A DNA stretch of 64,000 nt from Actinomadura luzonensis (GTDB lineage Bacteria > Actinomycetota > Actinomycetes > Streptosporangiales > Streptosporangiaceae), in contig NZ_JAKRKC020000001.1 in assembly GCF_022664455.2 (NCBI RefSeq), positions 4,097,001-4,161,000 on the forward strand. Direction: 5' to 3'. The position numbers and the translations under genes were made by a program. Positions 34,410 to 41,777 of this stretch are shown here, piece after piece. Numbering within the stretch: the first letter of the stretch is position 1; the number at the start of each line of letters is the position of its first letter. The notes under the pieces are model-generated. The model saw only the letters and a program-made list of their open reading frames with translations. It searched no databases and had not been told where the DNA came from.

Positions 34410-35021
34410 ATGCGTAGATTCCTGCTGGCCGTGGTCGTCACGGCCATCGGCCTGGTGCTGCTGCTGTCGTTCAAGCCGCACGACCTGACGGCGGGCACCG
34501 CGCCCCCGGCCGCGCTGTCCGCGCCCGCCGCCACCGCCGCGCCGGCCGCCCCCGGCCAGGGGAGCGCCCAGGGCCGCGGCGACGAGGGCGACGAGGGCGA
34601 CGACGACTCCGGTGACGACTCCGGTGACGAGGACGACGACGACCAGGCGCCCCCCGCGACCACCGCGCCCCCGGCCTCCAGCCAGTCGGGGACGAAGGCC
34701 GGGACGAAGGCCGGGACGAAGGCCGGGACGAAGGCCGGGACGAAGGCCGGGACGGTCGCCGGCGACACCGCGCAGACCCGGTGGGGCCCGGTCCAGGTCC
34801 AGATCGCCGTCTCCGGCGGGAAGATCACCGACGTCCAGGTCCTCCAGGCCCCCGACGGCAACCGCCGCGACATCGAGATCAACACCCGGGCCCTGCCCGT
34901 CCTCCGCCAGGAGGCCCTGGACGCGCAGAGCGCCCAGATCGACACCGTCTCCGGGGCCACGTACACCAGCGACGGCTACACCCGCTCGCTGCAGAGCGCG
35001 ATCGACCGGGCGGGGCTGTAG
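34410..35021 (+). CDS. extracytoplasmic FMN-binding protein (covalent flavoprotein)
   Basis: 203 residues. The signal/anchor is RRFLLAVVVTAIGLVLLLSF (2-21). Residues 30-118 are low complexity: Pro/Ala, an acidic run rich in Asp/Glu (58-78) and a GTKA repeat array (94-115). The FMN-binding domain (about 124-203) ends in DTVSGATYTS, whose Thr184 fits the DxxSGAT flavinylation motif modified by ApbE. It probably accepts electrons from the preceding reductase on the outer face of the membrane. It starts 15 bases after the reductase and touches apbE directly. Confidence 0.88.
   Translation: MRRFLLAVVVTAIGLVLLLSFKPHDLTAGTAPPAALSAPAATAAPAAPGQGSAQGRGDEGDEGDDDSGDDSGDEDDDDQAPPATTAPPASSQSGTKAGTKAGTKAGTKAGTKAGTVAGDTAQTRWGPVQVQIAVSGGKITDVQVLQAPDGNRRDIEINTRALPVLRQEALDAQSAQIDTVSGATYTSDGYTRSLQSAIDRAGL
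34689..34748 (+). repeat. 12-base coding tandem repeat, five perfect copies
   Basis: GGGACGAAGGCC is repeated five times in a row without mismatch, then a diverged copy. It encodes (GTKA)n, a flexible basic spacer between the acidic segment and the FMN-binding domain. Copy number probably varies between strains. Confidence 0.9.
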
Positions 35022-35744
35022 ATGAGGCACGTCGAGCACGTCATGGGCACCGTCTTCTCCTTCGACGTCCCCGGCGGCGCCCCCATGGGCCCGGTCGTCG
35101 CGTGGCTGCACCACGTGGACGCGGTCTTCTCCCCCTACCGCCCGGACAGCCCGGTCAGCCGCCTGGCGCGCGGCGAGCTCGAACCGGCCGGCTGCCCGGC
35201 CGAGGTCACCGAGGTGCTGGCGCTGTGCGCGCAGGCCGAGCACGACAGCGACGGCTACTTCACCGTCTTCCCCTTCGGCCGGTTCGACCCGTCCGGGCTG
35301 GTCAAGGGCTGGGCGATCGACCGCGCGGCGGCGCTGCTGCGCGAGTCGGGGGCCCGCTGCCACAGCGTGAACGGCGGCGGCGACGTCCGGCTCGGGGCGG
35401 CGCCCGGCCGTCCCTGGCGGGTCGGCGTCGCCCACCCGCTGCGGCCCGGCCGGCTGGCGACCGTCGTGACCGGCAGCGACCTGGCCGTGGCCACGTCCGG
35501 GACCGCCGAGCGCGGCCCGCACATCTGCGACCCGCGCACCGGCTCCCCCGCCACCGGCCTGGCCTCCATCACGCTCGTCGGGCCGCGCCTGACGACGGTG
35601 GACGCCTACGCGACGGCGGCCTTCGCGATGGGGCCGGTGACGGCCAGGGAGTGGGTGGAGGCGATGGACGGGTTGGAGGCGTTCGCGGTGCTGCCGTCCG
35701 GCTCCACCTGGCAGACGTCCGGATTCGCCGCCTTTACAGCGTAG
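35022..35744 (+). CDS. apbE: FAD:protein FMN transferase
   Basis: 240 residues, shorter than the usual 300-350. Core motifs remain: HVEHVMGTVFSFDV at the start, PSGLVKGWAIDRAAALL, HSVNGGGDVRLG (FAD binding), ATSGTAERGPHICDPRTG and TTVDAYATAAFAMG with the metal-binding Asp and Thr. It moves FMN from FAD onto Thr in the SGAT motif, and the target is surely the FMN-binding protein encoded immediately upstream with zero spacing. No lipoprotein signal is visible, unlike many ApbE proteins, so the site of action is uncertain. Confidence 0.9.
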   Translation: MRHVEHVMGTVFSFDVPGGAPMGPVVAWLHHVDAVFSPYRPDSPVSRLARGELEPAGCPAEVTEVLALCAQAEHDSDGYFTVFPFGRFDPSGLVKGWAIDRAAALLRESGARCHSVNGGGDVRLGAAPGRPWRVGVAHPLRPGRLATVVTGSDLAVATSGTAERGPHICDPRTGSPATGLASITLVGPRLTTVDAYATAAFAMGPVTAREWVEAMDGLEAFAVLPSGSTWQTSGFAAFTA

Positions 35745-35778
35745 ATTCGCTTCCCGTGTACGACAATCGAGGACCCGA

Positions 35779-35805
35779 TGTCGAACCGGCCCTTCGCCGT
35801 TCGAC
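35779..35805 (+). promoter_or_regulatory. ECF42-type promoter
   Basis: TGTCGA (35779-35784) and CGAC (35802-35805) are separated by 17 bases, the bipartite promoter described for ECF42 sigma factors. It lies 35 bases before the DGPF gene start, so the operon encoding the ECF42 sigma factor is probably autoregulated. Confidence 0.65.
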
Positions 35806-35839
35806 GCGTCGACGAGACGCCGAACCCAAGGAGCAGACG

Positions 35840-36298
35840 ATGAAGTTCATGATCGTGGGCCGGGGCAACGCCGCGACCGAGGCCGGGGAGCTGCCTCCCC
35901 AGCAGGTCGTCGACGACATGCACGCCTACAACGAGGCGCTGGCCAAGGCGGGCGTGCTGCTCGCCGCCGAAGGGCTCCACCCCAGCTCGCAGGGCGCGCA
36001 GATCGCCTACAGCGGCGGCCGGGCGAGCGTGATCGACGGGCCGTTCGCCGAGACCAAGGAGCTGATCGCCGGGTTCTGGCTGATCGAGGTGAAGTCCAGG
36101 GAGGAGGCCGTCGAGTGGGCGCTGCGGGTGCCGGCGCCGCCCGGGTGCGAAGGCGTCGGGCTGCACGTGTGGCGCGTCTTCGACCCTTCCGACGTGCCGG
36201 AGGCGTCCCTGCCCGAGGAGGAGCGGGAACGCGAGCAGGCCCTGCGGGCCCGCCTCCGCGGCGGCACCGCGGACGGGACGGGTCCCATCGGGTCCTGA
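35840..36298 (+). CDS. YCII/DGPF-domain protein, ECF42 partner
   Basis: 152 residues. The diagnostic DGPF motif is in RASVIDGPFAETKELIAGFWLIEVKS. The fold is the YCII ferredoxin-like barrel (MKFMIVGRGN... to about 115), with an acidic/basic tail (LPEEEREREQALRARLRGG). Such proteins are encoded next to ECF42 sigma factors. Their enzymatic role is undefined. AAGGAG precedes the ATG. It is followed 33 bases later by the sigma gene. Confidence 0.9.
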   Translation: MKFMIVGRGNAATEAGELPPQQVVDDMHAYNEALAKAGVLLAAEGLHPSSQGAQIAYSGGRASVIDGPFAETKELIAGFWLIEVKSREEAVEWALRVPAPPGCEGVGLHVWRVFDPSDVPEASLPEEEREREQALRARLRGGTADGTGPIGS

Positions 36299-36331
36299 CC
36301 CGGTTGCGGTGCGGCGCGCGCCGCTGGTGGG

Positions 36332-37606
36332 ATGGGGTCCGTGACGACGGCCCCGGACGCGCACCGCCCCGACCCCCATCGCGCCGTGGAGGCGGTGTGG
36401 CGGATCGAGGCCGCGCGGCTCATCGCCGGCCTCGCCGGGCTGGTGCGCGACGTCGGCCTGGCCGAGGAGCTGGCGCAGGACGCGCTGGTCGCCGCCCTGG
36501 AGCAGTGGCCCGCCGAAGGGGTGCCGCGCAACCCCGGCGCCTGGCTGATGACGGTCGCCAGGCGCCGCGCCATCGACCTCGTCCGCAGGAACGAGCGCCT
36601 GCGGCGCAACCTCGCCGAGCTCGGCCACCGCCTGGAGCAGGCCGAGGGCCGCGAGGAGCGGCCCGAGCCCGACGAGATCGAGGACGATCTGCTGCGGCTG
36701 GTGTTCACCGCCTGCCATCCGGCGCTGTCGATGGAGGCGCGGGTGGCGCTGACCCTGCGCGTGCTCGGCGGCCTCACCACCGAGGAGATCGCCCGCGCGT
36801 TCCTGGTGCCGGAGGCCACGGTGGCGCAGCGCGTCGTCCGCGCCAAGCGGGCCCTGGCCGACAAGGGCGTGCCCTTCGAGGTGCCGGGGGGCGGCGAGCT
36901 GGCGGGGCGGCTGGCCGCCGTCCTGGAGGTCATCTACCTGATCTTCAACGAGGGCTACTCGGCCACGGCCGGCGACGACTGGCTGCGGCCCGCTCTGTGC
37001 GCGGACGCCCTGCGGCTCGGCCGCGTCCTGGCCGGGCTGATGCCGGGCGAGCCCGAGGTGCACGGCCTGGTGGCGCTCATGGAGCTGCACGCCTCCCGCT
37101 CGGCGGCCCGGGTGGGCCCGTCCGGCGAGCCGATCCTGCTGCTGGAGCAGGACCGCGCCCGCTGGGACCGGCTGCTCGTCGGCCGCGGCCTGGCCGCGCT
37201 GCGGCGGGCCGAGCACCTGTCGGGCGGCGCTCCTGGCCCGTACGTCCTGCAGGCCGCCATCGCCGCGTGCCACGCCCGCGCCGCGGCCGCCGCCGACACC
37301 GACTGGGTGCGCATCGCCGCGCTCTACGAGGACCTGGCCAAGCTGCTGCGCTCCCCCGTGGTCGAGCTGAACCGGGCGGTGGCGCTGTCGATGGCCTACG
37401 GCCCGCAGGCCGGCCTCGGGCTGCTGGACCAGATCGCCGGCGAGCCGGCGCTGCGCGGCTACCACCTGCTGCCGAGCGTCCGCGGCGACCTGCTGTTCAG
37501 GCTGGGCCGGCGCGAGGAGGCGCGCGCCGAGTTCGAGCGCGCCGCCGCCCTGACCCGCAACACCCGCGAGCGCGCCCTGCTCCAGGACCGCGCCGCCGCC
37601 TGCTGA
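36332..37606 (+). CDS. ECF42-group RNA polymerase sigma factor
   Basis: 424 residues, about twice a normal ECF factor. Region 2 (LVRDVGLAEELAQDALVAALEQWPAEGVPRNPGAWLMTVARRRAIDLVRR) and region 4 (ALTLRVLGGLTTEEIARAFLVPEATVAQRVVRAKRAL) occupy the first 180 residues. The long C-terminal extension (VIYLIFNEGYSATAGDDWLRP, PYVLQAAIAACHARA, LLPSVRGDLLFRLGRREEARAEFERA) is the TPR-like domain typical of ECF42, which replaces an anti-sigma factor. The DGPF gene and ECF42 promoter upstream confirm the group. An in-frame GTG at 36341 is an alternative start. Confidence 0.92.
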   Translation: MGSVTTAPDAHRPDPHRAVEAVWRIEAARLIAGLAGLVRDVGLAEELAQDALVAALEQWPAEGVPRNPGAWLMTVARRRAIDLVRRNERLRRNLAELGHRLEQAEGREERPEPDEIEDDLLRLVFTACHPALSMEARVALTLRVLGGLTTEEIARAFLVPEATVAQRVVRAKRALADKGVPFEVPGGGELAGRLAAVLEVIYLIFNEGYSATAGDDWLRPALCADALRLGRVLAGLMPGEPEVHGLVALMELHASRSAARVGPSGEPILLLEQDRARWDRLLVGRGLAALRRAEHLSGGAPGPYVLQAAIAACHARAAAAADTDWVRIAALYEDLAKLLRSPVVELNRAVALSMAYGPQAGLGLLDQIAGEPALRGYHLLPSVRGDLLFRLGRREEARAEFERAAALTRNTRERALLQDRAAAC

Positions 37607-37621
37607 GGCGGGCCCCCGGGG

Positions 37622-37981
37622 TCACACCCCCGCGCCGGCGGCGGCGCGCTCGGCGGCGACGACGGCGTCGAGCAGCCCGGGGAAGGCGGCGTCGAACTCG
37701 TCGCGGCGCAGCGCGTTCATGCGCGCGGTGCCCACGTAGTACTGCCGGATGAGCCCGGCCTCGCGCAGCACCCGGAAGTGGTGGGTGGCCGTCGACTTGC
37801 TGACGGGCAGGTCGAACGAGCCGCACCTGACGTCGCCCGGAACGTCGCGGAGCCGGGTGACGATGCTGCGCCGCACCGGGTCCACGAGCGCTTCGAGCAC
37901 CTGCTGCAGGGTGACCTCCCGCAGGTCGGGGTGGCGCGGGACCCGGTCGTCGTCCAGGAGATCGGCCTTGGTTCGGGACAT
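37622..37981 (-). CDS. ArsR-family winged-helix regulator
   Basis: 119 residues. Domain: QQVLEALVDPVRRSIVTRLRD, a short specific segment CGSFDLPVSKSTATHHFRVLREAGLI (recognition helix), then the wing QYYVGTARMNALRRDEFDAAFPGL. No ArsR metal box (ELCVCDL) is present; one Cys stands at CGSFDLP. It is the type that represses an adjacent oxidoreductase. It is divergent from the ADH gene, with repeats between them as likely operator. Confidence 0.88.
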   Translation of the reverse strand: MSRTKADLLDDDRVPRHPDLREVTLQQVLEALVDPVRRSIVTRLRDVPGDVRCGSFDLPVSKSTATHHFRVLREAGLIRQYYVGTARMNALRRDEFDAAFPGLLDAVVAAERAAAGAGV

Positions 37982-37990
37982 GCCCCCATC

Positions 37991-38025
37991 GTACGACAGA
38001 CATCGAAGTTTGACAGACATCGTAC
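37991..38025. promoter_or_regulatory. direct repeats within a palindrome, candidate ArsR operator
   Basis: GACAGACATCG occurs at 37995-38005 and 38012-38022, a 17-base period, and the block is bounded by GTACGA and TCGTAC. It fills the short divergent region next to the arsR start, so it is the likely autoregulatory operator controlling the ADH gene as well. Confidence 0.55.
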
Positions 38026-38077
38026 TTAAGTGCTTGCCTGTGATCCTCCGACCGCGCGAGCGAACGAGGACCATGTG

Positions 38078-39100
38078 ATGACCAGGACAGTGTTGTTCGA
38101 CGAGCTGGGCGGCCCCGAGGTGCTGCGGCTGGCGGACGTCGAGGTCGGCGACCCCGGCCCCGGCGAGGTGCGCCTCCGGGTGGACGCGATCGGCGTGAAC
38201 CGCGCCGAGGCGCTGTTCCGCTCCGGCCACTACATCGAGCCGGTCCGGCGCTTCCCCGCCCGGCTCGGCACCGAGGCCGCGGGCGAGATCGAGGCCGTCG
38301 GCCCCGGCGTCCCGGGGCTGCGCCCCGGCGACCCGGTGAGCGTGGTGCCGGCGTTCTCGCAGAACGACTACGGCGTCTACGCCGACCGGGCGATCGTGCC
38401 CGCCGCCGCGGTGCTGCCCCGCCCCGCCGGGACCGACGCGGTGACGGGCGCGGCCGTGTGGATGCCGTACGTGACCGCCTACGGGGCGCTGCTGGAGGTG
38501 GGCGGGCTGCGGCCCGGCGACGCGGTGGTGCTGAACGCCGCCTCCAGCAGCGTCGGGCTGGCCGCCGTGCACGTCGCCGACCGGATCGGCACGCTGCCCG
38601 TCGCCCTGACCCGCAGCGCCGCCAAGCGCGAGGCGCTGCTCAAGGAGGGCGCGGCCGAGGTGATCGTGACCGGCCCCGGCGTGACCGCGGCCGAGATCGC
38701 GGAGCGCGTGCGGGCCGCGACCGGCGGGCGGGGCGCGCGGATCGTCCTCGACGCGGTGGCCGGCCCCGGCATGACGGACCTCGCCCGGCTGGTCGCCGAC
38801 GAGGGCACGCTCATGGTGGTGGGCGCGCTGAGCGGCGAGCCCACGCCCTACCCCGGCATCGAGCTCGGCATGCCCGCGCTGAACGTGCGCACGTACACGA
38901 TGCACGAGACCACCCGGCGGCCGGAGCGGCTGCGGCGGGCGGCGGCGTTCGTGACCTCCGGGCTGCGCTCAGGGGCCTTCCGGCCGGTGGTGGACCGCAC
39001 GTTCGAGCTGGCCGAGGTCGCCGAGGCGCACCGCTACCTGGACGCGCACGCGCACATCGGCAAGATCGTGCTGACCGTGGACCGGGGCCCGGTCAGCTGA
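38078..39100 (+). CDS. zinc-less medium-chain alcohol dehydrogenase/quinone reductase family
   Basis: 340 residues. The N-terminal GroES-like domain (FDELGGPEVLRLADVEVGDPGPGEVRLRVDAIGVNRAEALFRSGHY) lacks the catalytic Cys/His zinc ligands, as in QOR-type NADPH:quinone reductases. The Rossmann domain has VVLNAASSSVGLAAVHVADRIG (AASSSVG replaces GxGxxG), and the C-terminus FELAEVAEAHRYLDAHAHIGKIVLTV is typical. It reduces quinones or enones with NADPH. Divergent ArsR-type regulator and operator indicate induction by an electrophile or ligand. Confidence 0.9.
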   Translation: MTRTVLFDELGGPEVLRLADVEVGDPGPGEVRLRVDAIGVNRAEALFRSGHYIEPVRRFPARLGTEAAGEIEAVGPGVPGLRPGDPVSVVPAFSQNDYGVYADRAIVPAAAVLPRPAGTDAVTGAAVWMPYVTAYGALLEVGGLRPGDAVVLNAASSSVGLAAVHVADRIGTLPVALTRSAAKREALLKEGAAEVIVTGPGVTAAEIAERVRAATGGRGARIVLDAVAGPGMTDLARLVADEGTLMVVGALSGEPTPYPGIELGMPALNVRTYTMHETTRRPERLRRAAAFVTSGLRSGAFRPVVDRTFELAEVAEAHRYLDAHAHIGKIVLTVDRGPVS

Positions 39101-39151
39101 CGCGGCCGTCCAGGGTGGGGGCGGTGGAGGCGGGGGCGCGCGCCGCCGCCG

Positions 39152-40447
39152 TCACGGCCGGCCGACCCCCATGTAGGTGAACCCGAGAGCGCGCATCGCG
39201 GCCGGGTCGAGCAGGTTGCGGCCGTCGTAGAGGACCGGGCGCCGCATCGACGCCGCGACGCCGGCCCAGCCGACCTCCTGGAGCTGCGGCCACTCGGTGA
39301 CCACGATGGCCGCGTCGGCGCCCTCCATGGCCAGCTCGGGCGTGGCGTGCCGGGTGGTGGACGCCCACGGCTCGCCCTGCCCCGGCCGCGCCATCGGGTC
39401 CCAGCAGCGCACCTCGGCGCCCTCGGCCAGCAGCCGCGAGGCCAGCACCGTGCTCGGCGCCTCGCGCATGTCGTCGGTGCCCGGCTTGAACGTCAGCCCC
39501 AGCAGCGCCACCCGCGCCCCCGCGAGCGTGCCCAGCTCGTCGGCGAGCTGCTGGACGGCCCGCCGCTTCTGCAGGTTGTTGACCTCGATGACGGCGGACA
39601 GCAGCTGCAGGTGGTAGCCGGTGTTGCTGGCCAGCTGCCGCAGCGCCTCGGAGTCCTTGGGGAAGCAGGAGCCGCCCCAGCCGATGCCGGCCCGCAGGAA
39701 GTGGGGGCCGAGCCGGTGGTCGAGGCCGACGGCGTGGGCGACCTCGGTGACGTCCGCGCCGGTCTTCTCGCAGAGCGTGGCGATCTCGTTGATGAAGCTG
39801 ATCTTGGTGGCGAGCAGGGCGTTGGAGGCCAGCTTCACCATCTCGGCCGAGCGCACGTCCATCGTCACGACCGGCCCGTCGACGCCCTCGTGCAGCTCGG
39901 CGACGAACCGCGCGGTCTCCTCGCCCGACGCGCCGACCACGATGCGGTCGGGACGCAGGAAGTCGCGCACCGCGGTGCCCTCGGCGGTGAACTCGGGGTT
40001 GGAGGCGTAGCCGACGTGCGCCAGGCCGATCTCGTCCAGGACCGCGCGCACGCGTGAGCCGGTGCCGACCGGGACGGTGGACTTCACCACGACCGCCTTC
40101 AGGTGCGTGGCGCCCGCCAGCGAGCGCACCACCGCCCACACCCGCGACAGGTCGGCGTCGCCCGAGGCCGACGGCGGGGTGTCCACGCACACGTACGCCG
40201 CCTCGGCCCCCTCCAGGGCCTCCTCCAGGTCCAGCGTGAACGACAGCCGCTCCTTGTTGCGCGCGATCAGGTCGCCGAGCCCCGGCTCGTAGATCGGCAC
40301 GTCACCGGCCCGCAGGAGCCGGACCTTCTCCGGGTCGATGTCCCTGACCACCACCCGGTGCCCCAGCTCGGCGAAACAGGCGCCGGTCACCAGACCGATG
40401 TACCCGGCCCCGAACACCGCCACCCGCCGTTCCGGCTTGCCACCCAT
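39152..40447 (-). CDS. ugd: UDP-glucose 6-dehydrogenase family protein
   Basis: 431 residues. Start chosen at MGGKPERRVAVFGAGYIGLVTGACFAELGH, giving the Rossmann GxGxxG near the N-terminus; the frame extends 33 codons upstream without a sensible domain. Motifs: STVPVGTG, NPEFTAEGTAVRDFLRPDRIVVG, LASNALLATKISFINEIATLCE, catalytic Cys in GIGWGGSCFPKD, and the C-terminal domain GLTFKPGTDDMREAPS. It oxidises UDP-glucose to UDP-glucuronate (or the GDP-mannose analogue), a precursor for cell-surface glycans. It stands alone. Confidence 0.92.
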   Translation of the reverse strand: MGGKPERRVAVFGAGYIGLVTGACFAELGHRVVVRDIDPEKVRLLRAGDVPIYEPGLGDLIARNKERLSFTLDLEEALEGAEAAYVCVDTPPSASGDADLSRVWAVVRSLAGATHLKAVVVKSTVPVGTGSRVRAVLDEIGLAHVGYASNPEFTAEGTAVRDFLRPDRIVVGASGEETARFVAELHEGVDGPVVTMDVRSAEMVKLASNALLATKISFINEIATLCEKTGADVTEVAHAVGLDHRLGPHFLRAGIGWGGSCFPKDSEALRQLASNTGYHLQLLSAVIEVNNLQKRRAVQQLADELGTLAGARVALLGLTFKPGTDDMREAPSTVLASRLLAEGAEVRCWDPMARPGQGEPWASTTRHATPELAMEGADAAIVVTEWPQLQEVGWAGVAASMRRPVLYDGRNLLDPAAMRALGFTYMGVGRP

Positions 40448-40675
40448 GACCGACCATCCGTTCGTGACTGTTGAGGATGCCCACCATAACGGCCACGCGG
40501 GCGCACCCAAGATCTGAGGTGCGGGCACGGGCACGCCGGGCGGCACGCGGCACAGTGGCGCACGGCCCGGCTGTGCGCGGTGCCCATGGGGTCCACGCGG
40601 GGCTTCCTACAGTTTCCAGCACGTCGACAGGAGGCCGCGCCCCGGGGGAAGGCGGCGGGCTCTCCACAGCGTCCA

Positions 40676-40708
40676 CCGCGCACCGAGATGTCCATCCGCG
40701 CACCGAGA
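40676..40708 (+). promoter_or_regulatory. direct repeat just upstream of the ABC importer operon
   Basis: CCGCGCACCGAGA occurs at 40676-40688 and 40696-40708, exactly 20 bases apart (two helical turns). It ends 13 bases before the start of the binding-protein gene, within the 274-base divergent region with ugd. It could be a regulator site, perhaps for the PucR protein of this locus. The rest of the gap shows no other clear element. Confidence 0.35.
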
Positions 40709-40721
40709 AACAGGAAAGCCC

Positions 40722-41765
40722 ATGCACATCAGGAAACACGGGATGGCAGCCGGCGCCGCCGCCGCGGTCCTCGCGCTCAGCACCGCGTGCGTCGCCCCCG
40801 GCTCGGAGACCACCGCGGGAACCGGCGCCGGGGCCGCGCCGGCCTCCCGCTCCGCCCAGGACGCGGGCGCGCAGAAGCGCATCGCCTTCTTCGGCTTCGC
40901 CCGGGCCAACGCGTTCGCCGTCGCCACCTGGACCGGCATCGAGGAGCACGCCAAGGCGAACAACGCCACCGCCGAGTTCTTCGACCCGAACTTCGACGCC
41001 CAGACGCAGGTCCAGCAGATCCAGGACGCGGTCACCAGCAAGCGCTTCGACGTCTTCGTCGTGCAGGCCAACGACGGCGCGGCCGTGGTGCCGGCGCTCA
41101 AGCAGGCGGTCGCGGCGGGGATCACGGTCGTGGCCGAGTTCACGCCGGTCGGGACCGCGTACGACACGGCCGCCTCGCAGGTCCCCGGCGTGATCACGCT
41201 CGTGGACGTGCCCGCCGACAACGGCAGGAAGCTCGGCGAGCTGGGCGTCGCGGCCTGCCGGAGCAAGAACCTCGACCCGTGCAAGGTCGCCTACCTGGAG
41301 GGCCTGAAGTCGCTGCCGCTGGACAACGCCCGCACCGAGGCCGCGGTCAAGGCCCTGGAGCCGGCGAGCGGCGTCGAGCTGGTCTCCCGCGTCGAGGGCG
41401 GCTACACCCAGGAGAGCGGGCGCAAGGCCATGCAGGACGTGCTCCAGGCGCAGCCGGACGTGAACGTCGTCATCGGCAGCTCGCAGGCGATCGCCGGCGC
41501 GGAGAGCGTGGTCAAGGGCAAGGGCGTGCTGCTCATCGGCAACGGCGGCTCCCGGCAGGCGGTCAAGGCCGTCCAGGACGGGCGCTGGTTCGCCACCTAC
41601 TACCTGCCGGAGAGGACGGCCGGGGCCAAGGCCGCCGAGCTCGGCCTGGCCAAGGCGCGCGGGCAGCAGGTGGAGGAGGCCAACAGCGAGACCGTGCTCG
41701 CGCCGAACGAGGGCAAGGGCACCAAGGAGGCGCTGGCCGGCGTCACCGGCGAGTACGACGAGTAG
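40722..41765 (+). CDS. ribose-type ABC substrate-binding lipoprotein
   Basis: 347 residues. The lipoprotein signal ends in LALSTAC (Cys23). The mature part is a periplasmic-binding protein of the RbsB/LacI-like fold: KRIAFFGFARANAFAVATWTGIEEHAK, QDAVTSKRFDVFVVQANDGAAVVPALKQAVAAGITVV, PDVNVVIGSSQAIAGAESVVKGKGVLLIGNGGS. AGGAAAG precedes the ATG. It delivers ligand to the ATPase and permease encoded next. The genes downstream suggest a cyclic amide or nucleobase-like ligand rather than ribose. That is inference. Confidence 0.9.
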   Translation: MHIRKHGMAAGAAAAVLALSTACVAPGSETTAGTGAGAAPASRSAQDAGAQKRIAFFGFARANAFAVATWTGIEEHAKANNATAEFFDPNFDAQTQVQQIQDAVTSKRFDVFVVQANDGAAVVPALKQAVAAGITVVAEFTPVGTAYDTAASQVPGVITLVDVPADNGRKLGELGVAACRSKNLDPCKVAYLEGLKSLPLDNARTEAAVKALEPASGVELVSRVEGGYTQESGRKAMQDVLQAQPDVNVVIGSSQAIAGAESVVKGKGVLLIGNGGSRQAVKAVQDGRWFATYYLPERTAGAKAAELGLAKARGQQVEEANSETVLAPNEGKGTKEALAGVTGEYDE

Positions 41766-41777
41766 GAGGGGCCGCCG

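Noticed and set aside
34689..34748. Regular short repeats that could suggest a CRISPR array
   Set aside because: The 12-base units have no spacers, lie in frame inside the FMN-binding gene and encode GTKA repeats; no cas genes are present.
30756..35522. Open frame of 1588 codons on the minus strand
   Set aside because: Only its first-transcribed-last part (the kinase, ending at 30756) is real. The rest is antisense to the regulator, reductase, FMN-binding and apbE genes, has Arg/Gly/Pro/Ala/Val-rich composition and reflects the lack of stops in GC-rich DNA.
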